DNA from: Chloroflexota bacterium
GTDB lineage: Bacteria; Chloroflexota; Dehalococcoidia; Dehalococcoidales; JAHJRU01
Assembly: GCA_018830745.1 (NCBI GenBank)
Contig: JAHJRU010000126.1
Location: 1 to 5,026 of the forward strand
DNA: 5,026 nt
Direction of reading: 5' to 3'
A program made the position numbers and the translations under genes. The number at the start of each line of letters is the position of its first letter. Within the stretch, counting starts at the first letter, position 1. Under the pieces are notes generated by a model, which saw only the letters and a list, made by a program, of their open reading frames with translations, was not told the origin of the DNA and searched no databases. Shown piece after piece: positions 1-4,064 of the stretch.

Positions 1-5
1 CTTTC

Positions 6-80
6 TCAGTAGTCTTCTTCTTTCAGTTGGGAAGAGTTGCTCCCTTTGATTAATTCAGGCAGGGAAGAGCGGTCAGCCAT
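6..80 (-). CDS. Doubtful 24-aa ORF at the left edge
   Basis: ATG at 80 gives 24 codons (MADRSSLPELIKGS and onward, acidic end EEDY) to TGA at 8-6. No clear ribosome-binding site precedes it. It lies downstream of the SDR in the same direction. Nothing recognisable; probably chance. Confidence 0.12.
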   Translation of the reverse strand: MADRSSLPELIKGSNSSQLKEEDY

Positions 81-96
81 TATTCAGGCCAGACCG
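70..96. repeat. Inverted repeat downstream of the SDR
   Basis: CGGTC and GCC (70-78) pair with GGC and GACCG (87-96) around an 8-nt loop, with a small internal bulge: 8 bp. It lies 67 bp past the SDR stop on the minus strand. No U-run follows, so any role as transcript end is speculative. Confidence 0.3.
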
Positions 97-112
97 GAAG
101 TGTTAATCAACC

Positions 113-139
113 TCAGGAGCCTGATACCCCTGAATTTTT
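113..139 (+). terminator. Weak hairpin plus T-run, plus-strand terminator candidate
   Basis: TCAGGAG (113-119) pairs with CCCCTGA (127-133), six pairs with one A/C mismatch and a 7-nt loop, followed by AATTTTT (133-139 including one stem base). In this orientation it would stop rightward transcripts arriving from the left edge before they enter the SDR gene antisense. For the leftward SDR transcript the same stem forms with a G-U pair, but no U-run follows. Evidence is modest. Confidence 0.3.
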
Positions 140-162
140 CGTCCGGAGTTTCTTACAACCTG

Positions 163-978
163 TCAGCTTTTGGGCGCGTCTCTAAAATCAGGTTGTCCCC
201 ATTCGGCCAGCCATGTCTGTCCGCCGTGAATCTCCAATATGCTTCCGGTTACCCATTCAGCTGCATCGGATGCCAGGTAGACGGCTAAATCAGCGACCTC
301 TTCCGGCTTCCCCGTGCGCCCCCGGAGGATGTTGCTCAGGAGGTGTTTCATTTGCTCAGGGGTTCTGTTCTTGATGGTGCGGGGCGTATCGATTAGTCCG
401 GGGGCAATGGCATTGACCCGAATATGCGGGGCAAACTCCATGGCCAGTGACTTGGTGAGGTTAATGACCGCCGCCTTGGCGGCCGAATAAGCCGGCATTC
501 CGGCAAAAGGGAATAGCCCGGTAATAGAGGCAATGTTTATGATACAGCCCTTTTTCTGGTCCAGCATCGTCTTAGCCACCGCCTGGGTAACTAAAAAAAC
601 ACTCTTCAGGTTCACCGCAATGGTCTCGTCCCAGTCTCTTTCCTTTATCCTCAGCACTCTGCCTAGGCGAAAGTTAGCCCCGCTGGCGCCACCGGCATTG
701 TTGACCAGGATGTCGATGCGGCCGTATGTTTCTATGGCTTTTTCCACCATGTTGGCGACTTGCCCGCTGTCGGTCACATCGACCGGCAGGACGGTGCTTT
801 TCTGTCCCAGGGCTTTTATCTCTGTGGCGACCTCCTTACCGAGGTCAGGGTCGATGTCGGCAATGCAGACATCGGTACCGCACCGCGCTAGAGCCAGACT
901 GATAGCCTTGCCAATACCCTGACTGCCTCCCGTGACGATGGCTACTTTACCGCTGAGATTCAGGTCCGTTAGACTCAT
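163..978 (-). CDS. SDR family NAD(P)-dependent oxidoreductase
   Basis: Classical short-chain dehydrogenase/reductase of 271 aa, within the usual 250-280 range; a soluble cytoplasmic enzyme that interconverts an alcohol and a carbonyl using a nicotinamide cofactor. Seen in order: glycine-rich cofactor motif TGGSQGIG (residues 16-23), Asp41 at the end of strand beta2, which in this family usually favours NAD(H) over NADP(H), NNAG (93-96), and the catalytic tetrad Asn123, Ser151, Tyr164 (YSAAK) and Lys168, then PG at 193-194. All key residues are present, so it should be active. The ATG at 978 is chosen because GGAGG lies 8 nt upstream; a GTG at 993 in the same frame overlaps that site and is unlikely. 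It follows the nitrilase-type hydrolase by 39 bp and probably shares its transcript. Resemblance to FabG-like reductases is generic; substrate unknown. A tail of about 20 residues after the conserved GG is slightly longer than in many relatives. Confidence 0.95.
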   Translation of the reverse strand: MSLTDLNLSGKVAIVTGGSQGIGKAISLALARCGTDVCIADIDPDLGKEVATEIKALGQKSTVLPVDVTDSGQVANMVEKAIETYGRIDILVNNAGGASGANFRLGRVLRIKERDWDETIAVNLKSVFLVTQAVAKTMLDQKKGCIINIASITGLFPFAGMPAYSAAKAAVINLTKSLAMEFAPHIRVNAIAPGLIDTPRTIKNRTPEQMKHLLSNILRGRTGKPEEVADLAVYLASDAAEWVTGSILEIHGGQTWLAEWGQPDFRDAPKS

Positions 979-983
979 TAGAT

Positions 984-990
984 GTGCCTC
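984..990 (-). promoter_or_regulatory. Shine-Dalgarno site that sets the SDR start
   Basis: The minus strand reads GTGGAGG followed by CACATCTA and ATG. The GGAGG core is 8 nt from the ATG at 978 and overlaps the alternative GTG at 993, which decides for the ATG. Confidence 0.8.
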
Positions 991-995
991 CACCA

Positions 996-1010
996 GCTTA
1001 TCATTTAAGC
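996..1010 (-). repeat. Small inverted repeat between hydrolase and SDR
   Basis: GCTTA, a 5-nt loop, TAAGC: a perfect 5-bp hairpin in the 39-bp spacer between the two genes, just upstream of the SDR ribosome-binding site. It has no U-run, so it is not a terminator. It could affect message processing or SDR translation, but a 5-bp stem may also be chance. Confidence 0.3.
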
Positions 1011-1017
1011 GACGGCA

Positions 1018-2118
1018 TCATTGGGAAGGTGGCAGGAAAATCCCCTCCTCGACCAATCTCTTTATTGGCTGTGCGTCAGATCTTTCTGCCGGGTCAGTGG
1101 GCAGGCGGTCACTAAACATGTTAATGGGATACATGGGTTTGCTGTACATCTCTTTGTAAAGTTCCGTTCTCAGTTGTGTCAGCCAGTTATGTCTGGGGTC
1201 CATTCTCCGCTTCCTGAGAGCTTCAATGTTTATGGCAGTGCCGGTAACGGTCTCGCCGGTATAGGGCACGTGCTGTAGCAGGGCGCCATGAAAGTCCACT
1301 ATCATTGACTGGCCCGGCCAGGCGTTAAGGGGGTTACCTTTAACATAAAGGTCGCCGGGGGCACATGCCACCACATACATCATGTTATATGCCGCTGCTG
1401 CCCGGTTGGTAATCTGCCATAAGTCCTGTGGCGGGGAACCTTCAGGCTCGCTCATACCGCTGGAGCGCAGCATGACCTCGCAGCCCTGAAGTGCCAGTGC
1501 CCTGGTGTGCTCAAAATAGAACCCCTCATTGCAGATAATATAGCCCAATTTGCCAATGTCGGTCTCTATGACGGGGAACATGCAGCTGACCACATCTCCC
1601 TTCTTCCGGCCGTACTTCCCATCCATCTTCTCAATGTATTTATCCCATATGTCATGCGGGCTGATATCGTCACGTCCACGGTATGGCAGATAAGGACAAT
1701 ATTTATGATGTTTGTATATGACCTCCCCATCCGGGCTAATAATAAAGCCGCAGTTAAAGGCATATTCCTCACTTATCTCCGGGATTACCTCGTGGGCTGT
1801 GCCCCCAATATATATCTTGTAATGCTTAGCCTTCTCGGCTAGCAGGTCGGTTTCTTCTCCGGGTATTCGTATCGCCATGTCTTTGGCTACTTTGGTGTAT
1901 ATGTTGGAGTAGGGAGCCGCAATATCGTTCCAGCCCTGCATGAAAACCTCGGGAAACAGTGCCAACTTGATGGGGGCATACTCGCGGTAGCTTACCTTGG
2001 CCGCGGCATATTCCAGTAGTTCCAGACATCGGTCTAAATTAGCCTTCCTTATCTCCCTTCTATGGTCTATGCCGGTCCTGTTCATCTGCATGCAAATTGC
2101 CGTATATAACTCTACCAC
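1018..2118 (-). CDS. Nitrilase-superfamily carbon-nitrogen hydrolase (aliphatic amidase-like)
   Basis: Complete 366-aa member of the carbon-nitrogen hydrolase superfamily, which hydrolyses amides, nitriles or carbamoyl compounds through a Glu-Lys-Cys triad in the cytoplasm. Seen: Glu57 in LFPEVF, Lys139 in GEVIYKHHKYCP, and nucleophile Cys196 in YIICNEGFYFE. The local pattern around Lys139 and Cys196 (IIC-acidic-G-x-Y, then a basic stretch and MLRSSG) aligns best, from memory, with AmiE-type aliphatic amidases and formamidases rather than true nitrilases. The stretch between Lys139 and Cys196 is 57 residues, about 25 longer than in AmiE, with a SPHDIWDKY segment (153-161); the position of AmiE's second catalytic Glu appears to be Arg147. 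Start: GTG at 2118 with GGAGG 7 nt upstream, a strong ribosome-binding site. First gene after a good promoter and ahead of the SDR. Exact substrate unresolved. Confidence 0.92.
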   Translation of the reverse strand: MVELYTAICMQMNRTGIDHRREIRKANLDRCLELLEYAAAKVSYREYAPIKLALFPEVFMQGWNDIAAPYSNIYTKVAKDMAIRIPGEETDLLAEKAKHYKIYIGGTAHEVIPEISEEYAFNCGFIISPDGEVIYKHHKYCPYLPYRGRDDISPHDIWDKYIEKMDGKYGRKKGDVVSCMFPVIETDIGKLGYIICNEGFYFEHTRALALQGCEVMLRSSGMSEPEGSPPQDLWQITNRAAAAYNMMYVVACAPGDLYVKGNPLNAWPGQSMIVDFHGALLQHVPYTGETVTGTAINIEALRKRRMDPRHNWLTQLRTELYKEMYSKPMYPINMFSDRLPTDPAERSDAQPIKRLVEEGIFLPPSQ

Positions 2119-2134
2119 TCGTTTACCTCCTTTT
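2119..2134 (-). promoter_or_regulatory. Strong ribosome-binding site supporting a GTG start
   Basis: The minus strand reads AAAAGGAGGTAAACGA directly before GTG at 2118, so GGAGG is 7 nt from the start codon. This supports the non-ATG start of the hydrolase gene. Confidence 0.85.
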
Positions 2135-2138
2135 CCTT

Positions 2139-2181
2139 CCGTCAGTAATGACAGTTAGCGCTTATTACTGGTTCCTAACGG
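2139..2181 (-). promoter_or_regulatory. Leader hairpin next to the hydrolase ribosome-binding site
   Basis: On the minus strand CAGTAAT (2170-2164) pairs with ATTACTG (2149-2143), and directly outside it CCGT (2181-2178) pairs with ACGG (2142-2139), leaving a 7-nt bulge (2177-2171) on one side. The total is 11 bp with a 14-nt loop. The stem ends 5 nt before the AAAAGGAGG tract. A competing pairing, GTTAG (2179-2175) with CTAAC (2158-2154), uses the CCGT arm and the loop and cannot form together with the main stem except as a pseudoknot. As DNA, the 7-bp inverted repeat has half-site centres 21 bp apart (two helical turns), so an operator for a dimeric repressor is the other reading. Confidence 0.45.
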
Positions 2182-2209
2182 CTGGGTCTTTTCAGAATGC
2201 TGGTTCATA
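2168..2209. repeat. Pair of 10-bp direct repeats, CTGGTTC(C/A)TA
   Basis: CTGGTTCCTA at 2168-2177 and CTGGTTCATA at 2200-2209, 9 of 10 identical and 32 bp apart (about three helical turns), lie between the promoter and the hydrolase start. They could be protein-binding half sites; parts of both also belong to the proposed leader hairpins. Confidence 0.4.
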
Positions 2210-2228
2210 GGAACGAACTCCAGAATTC
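2195..2228 (-). promoter_or_regulatory. Upstream leader hairpin of the hydrolase transcript
   Basis: On the minus strand GAAT, CTG and GTTC (2228-2215) pair with GAAC, CAG and ATTC (2206-2195), separated by a 1x1 mismatch and a 2-nt bulge, with an 8-nt loop: 11 bp in all. It begins about 10 nt after the inferred transcription start. There is no following U-run, so it is not a terminator by itself. Confidence 0.4.
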
Positions 2229-2244
2229 CAGCGCTATGGTAAAT

Positions 2245-2273
2245 ATATTAGATTAGCCCTCCGATTCTGTCAA
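2245..2273 (-). promoter_or_regulatory. Sigma70-type promoter for the hydrolase-SDR pair
   Basis: The minus strand has a perfect -35 box TTGACA (2273-2268), a 17-bp spacer and TAATAT (2250-2245) as -10 box, 4 of 6 to TATAAT. Transcription would start near 2238, giving a leader of about 120 nt before the GTG at 2118. It lies between the transporter and the hydrolase, so the hydrolase-SDR pair can be expressed independently of the transporter. Confidence 0.65.
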
Positions 2274-2292
2274 GGTATTCTACATAGCCCTG

Positions 2293-2484
2293 CTACCAGT
2301 GGACGGTTGAATACTGACAGAGGCGGCGCTTTAGCCTGGTTGTTCCACGTTGATTTGCGCCCAGTTCCTCCGGTTTCAGATAGTGGCTGCCGTTGTAATA
2401 TATGGGTTCGATTTCCCCGGCGTCAACAAACCCGAGAATGCCGATAGCCTGGGTTGTCCTGACCGGCACCTTGGAGAACTCACT
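2293..2484 (-). pseudogene. Ku DNA end-joining protein fragment
   Basis: This minus-strand frame is open from a TAA at 2487-2485 to a TAG at 2295-2293. From about 2469 to 2356 it encodes RTTQAIGILGFVDAG, then EIEPIYY, then SHYLKPEELGA. This follows the bacterial Ku core pattern (T-x-x-I-x-I-x-x-F-V-x-x-x-E-I-D-P-x-Y-Y, then Y-Y-L-x-P), which in the roughly 270-aa family lies about a third of the way in. Ku binds DNA ends and recruits ligase D in non-homologous end joining. Only about 40 of the expected residues are left: there is no plausible start or ribosome-binding site, the upstream part gives way to the transporter's 3' end (its stop is at 2480), and homology stops near 2356 before unrelated residues. 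I infer a rearrangement remnant, not a working gene. The match is from memory of the family; the degraded ends limit certainty. Confidence 0.7.
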
Positions 2485-3739
2485 TTACGCTGCTTCCGGG
2501 AGGTGGCGGCAGGATTAGTATTAGAATTGCCCCTGCCAGAGCGGTAACACTCAATATCAGCCATGCGGGGTCGTAATAGCCGAGCGTGTCAAACACCCAG
2601 CCCGCCGCCGGTGGGGCAACTATCATACCGATAGTCACGAAAACACTGAGCAGTCCCAGAATAGCCCCAAAATTCCTGATGCCAAAGTACTCGGCTATAG
2701 TAGGCGTTCTAACCGGCTGAAACCCACCCATGCCTAAACCGAAGGTGATAGCAAAAAGAATTATTAAAACAAAAGAGCTACCGTCGATAAGCCAGAAAAG
2801 AAATGCCCCGGCACTGAGCAAACCACAGGTTAGCGCCATGACATACCGTTTCTGAAAAATGTCAGATAATAATCCAAAAGGTATGCGCGCCCCCATACTT
2901 GCCAGAGCGACAACCATTGACACCTGACTGGCACTGGACCTTTCCAGTCCTATGCTGGCCAAGTATGGCATTAAATGTATTACTACGGCGTTTATAGTGG
3001 CTATTTGCAGCATCAAGGTTATACCTATGAACCAAAACGCCCGCATCTTGATTGCCTGCCTGACGCCGATATTGAAATCGCGCGCTTCCGGGTTATCGGA
3101 ACCGTTGGCAATATCAGGCGGGCTCCCGTCAGGCAGAAGGCCGTGCTCTTCCGGTCTATTGCGGAAAACCAGGGATAACGGTATGCCCACCACCCAGAGA
3201 CCGATTGCCAGGACGATTAAGGCATTTTGCCAGCCATAAGTGTCAATCAGTTTTACCAGCAGGGGAATAAACACGCCGCCGATGCCGGTGCCCACGGCCA
3301 GAATTCCACTGGCTTTGCCGATGTTCTTTCGGAACCATCTGGCTACCATTGTCATGGGCAGCATCTGGATTGCCAGAGAACTGCCCAGCCCTATTACCAG
3401 GAAGGCTGCATAGAACATTGCCAGATTATTGACTCGACTTAGAAGGAGCAGGCCCAGTCCATAGGCCAAAACACCAGCTAACGCCAATCTCCTGGCTGGC
3501 CAGCGGTCGATTACCACGCCCAGGAAGGGATTAAGAGCCCCTGACTCTAAACCTCGAAGGGACATCCCCAGGGATATCTGAGCAATACTCCAGCCGAAGG
3601 TGGTGGCAATGGGATTTACAAAAGCAGTAAATCCGAATAACATTGCCCCGGAACTATAGGCCATAAGTAGCGCACTGGCAGCTACTATATACCACCCGTA
3701 AAAAACTTTAGGTCTCTTCGTGACGGCTCCTTTGCTCAC
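2480..3739 (-). CDS. MFS transporter (monocarboxylate/oxalate-formate porter type)
   Basis: Complete 419-aa inner-membrane transporter with about 12 hydrophobic segments (roughly 14-38, 52-76, 85-102, 107-131, 143-165, 172-193, 235-258, 272-293, 299-318, 323-345, 356-380, 391-411) and a charged central loop (about 194-234), the standard two-bundle MFS layout. Motif A-like loops are visible in both halves: GVVIDRWPARR (74-84) and GLLSDIFQKRY (289-299). The N-terminal FYGWYIV (13-19) and ARWFRKNIGKASGI (133-146) are typical of the monocarboxylate/oxalate-formate group, which moves small organic anions; substrate not deducible. GTG at 3739 is the first possible start because an in-frame TAG lies 15 nt upstream, yet no Shine-Dalgarno precedes it; an AAAGGAG lies just inside the gene. 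Membrane segment 1 begins near residue 14, so the start cannot be far off. No terminator hairpin follows the stop; the Ku remnant does. Confidence 0.93.
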   Translation of the reverse strand: MSKGAVTKRPKVFYGWYIVAASALLMAYSSGAMLFGFTAFVNPIATTFGWSIAQISLGMSLRGLESGALNPFLGVVIDRWPARRLALAGVLAYGLGLLLLSRVNNLAMFYAAFLVIGLGSSLAIQMLPMTMVARWFRKNIGKASGILAVGTGIGGVFIPLLVKLIDTYGWQNALIVLAIGLWVVGIPLSLVFRNRPEEHGLLPDGSPPDIANGSDNPEARDFNIGVRQAIKMRAFWFIGITLMLQIATINAVVIHLMPYLASIGLERSSASQVSMVVALASMGARIPFGLLSDIFQKRYVMALTCGLLSAGAFLFWLIDGSSFVLIILFAITFGLGMGGFQPVRTPTIAEYFGIRNFGAILGLLSVFVTIGMIVAPPAAGWVFDTLGYYDPAWLILSVTALAGAILILILPPPPGSSVK

Positions 3740-3779
3740 AGCGAGTCTGGGCGGCTATCTTTTACGCTTCCCGTTCTAG

Positions 3780-3808
3780 AGTCTATATCAACAACGATAA
3801 ATCCTCAA
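3780..3808 (-). promoter_or_regulatory. Weak promoter candidate for the transporter
   Basis: The minus strand has TTGAGG (3808-3803), a 17-bp spacer and TAGACT (3785-3780), each 4 of 6 to the sigma70 consensus. The start would fall near 3773, about 33 nt before the GTG. Position and spacing are reasonable, the boxes are mediocre. Confidence 0.3.
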
Positions 3809-3838
3809 GGGTTAGCCCGAATTTCTGTCTTTAAAGCG

Positions 3839-4000
3839 TTATCGGCATGAGGACCTGTGATAGAACTGGATGGCGACAAAAACTGCATCGTCTAATGTGC
3901 TGAATAGTAGCGGCGAGATGATGGCAATACGGAGATAGATGATATAATTGAAATTACCATCAGGCATACGCGAATCTAAAGTGCCATTAGAAGCAACCAT
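3839..4000 (-). CDS. Hypothetical 53-aa ORF with a hydrophobic centre
   Basis: An ATG at 4000 opens 53 codons ending in TAA at 3841-3839. Residues about 19-45 (YIIYLRIAIISPLLF, then AVFVAIQFY) are hydrophobic enough for one membrane segment, although two Asp residues (36-37) interrupt them. There is no Shine-Dalgarno site: the sequence before the ATG is pyrimidine-rich (CCCCTCCC). A second ATG at codon 12 has no better site. I do not recognise the protein. It could be a remnant of a longer gene or a chance ORF; it lies between two same-strand genes without overlapping either. Confidence 0.2.
   Translation of the reverse strand: MVASNGTLDSRMPDGNFNYIIYLRIAIISPLLFSTLDDAVFVAIQFYHRSSCR
3921..3948 (+). 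promoter_or_regulatory. Plus-strand promoter candidate with perfect TATAAT
   Basis: TATAAT at 3943-3948 is preceded at 16 bp by ATGGCA (3921-3926), 4 of 6 to TTGACA. Transcription would start near 3955 and run rightwards into the inverted repeat at 3995-4035 and then antisense to the 3' end of the membrane-protein gene. AT-rich chance matches are possible. Confidence 0.35.
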
Positions 4001-4035
4001 ACTTTGAAAGGGAGGGGAACGAAAAATGTATGGTT
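3995..4035. repeat. 8-bp perfect inverted repeat with a ribosome-binding site in the loop
   Basis: AACCATAC (3995-4002) and GTATGGTT (4028-4035) are exact reverse complements around a 25-nt loop. On the plus strand the loop carries AAAGGGAGGGG (4008-4018) and the first two bases of an ATG (4026-4028) whose G begins the right arm. No U-run follows on either strand, so it is not a standard terminator. Confidence 0.5.
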
Positions 4036-4064
4036 ACAAGAAAAAAGTCAAACTTTTATATTAA
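4026..4064 (+). CDS. 12-aa leader-peptide-like ORF
   Basis: ATG at 4026 encodes MYGYKKKVKLLY and stops at TAA 4062-4064. It has a good purine-rich ribosome-binding site (GGGAGGGG, ending 7 nt before the ATG) and a plus-strand promoter candidate about 80 bp upstream. The peptide is short and basic. Its end overlaps the tail-to-tail stop of the membrane-protein gene (4056). It may be a leader peptide, the surviving 5' end of a truncated rightward gene, or chance. Confidence 0.25.
   Translation: MYGYKKKVKLLY

Larger units (their letters stand above)
3740..4055. other. 316-base intergenic region with no recognised gene
   Basis: It separates the membrane protein (stop at 4056) from the transporter (start 3739). 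It contains a weak minus-strand promoter candidate, a plus-strand promoter candidate with a 12-codon ORF behind it, an 8-bp inverted repeat, and a 53-aa minus-strand ORF without a ribosome-binding site. No tRNA, known riboswitch core or insertion sequence end was recognised. Confidence 0.7.

Noticed and set aside
37..288. 83-aa plus-strand ORF
   Set aside because: It runs antisense through the C-terminus of the SDR, has no supporting ribosome-binding site and resembles no protein.
533..922. 129-aa plus-strand ORF inside the SDR
   Set aside because: Antisense shadow of a complete SDR with all catalytic residues; its composition is that of a mirrored frame.
2376..2564. 62-aa minus-strand ORF overlapping the transporter end
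   Set aside because: Its residues are low-complexity and unlike any family, and it shadows both the transporter's 3' end and the Ku frame, which carry recognisable protein signal.
2293..3739. Transporter-Ku fusion protein
   Set aside because: The transporter stops at 2480 in its own frame and the Ku residues are in a different frame after a TAA at 2487-2485, so no continuous fusion exists without a frameshift.
3995..4035. 8-bp inverted repeat as a transposon end or terminator
   Set aside because: There is one copy only, no flanking target duplication or transposase, and no U-run after either arm.
4043..4057. AAAAGT-CAA-ACTTTT hairpin at the membrane-protein stop, as a minus-strand terminator
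   Set aside because: The stem is 6 bp with a single G-C pair and overlaps the stop codon; too weak to call despite the T-run after it.
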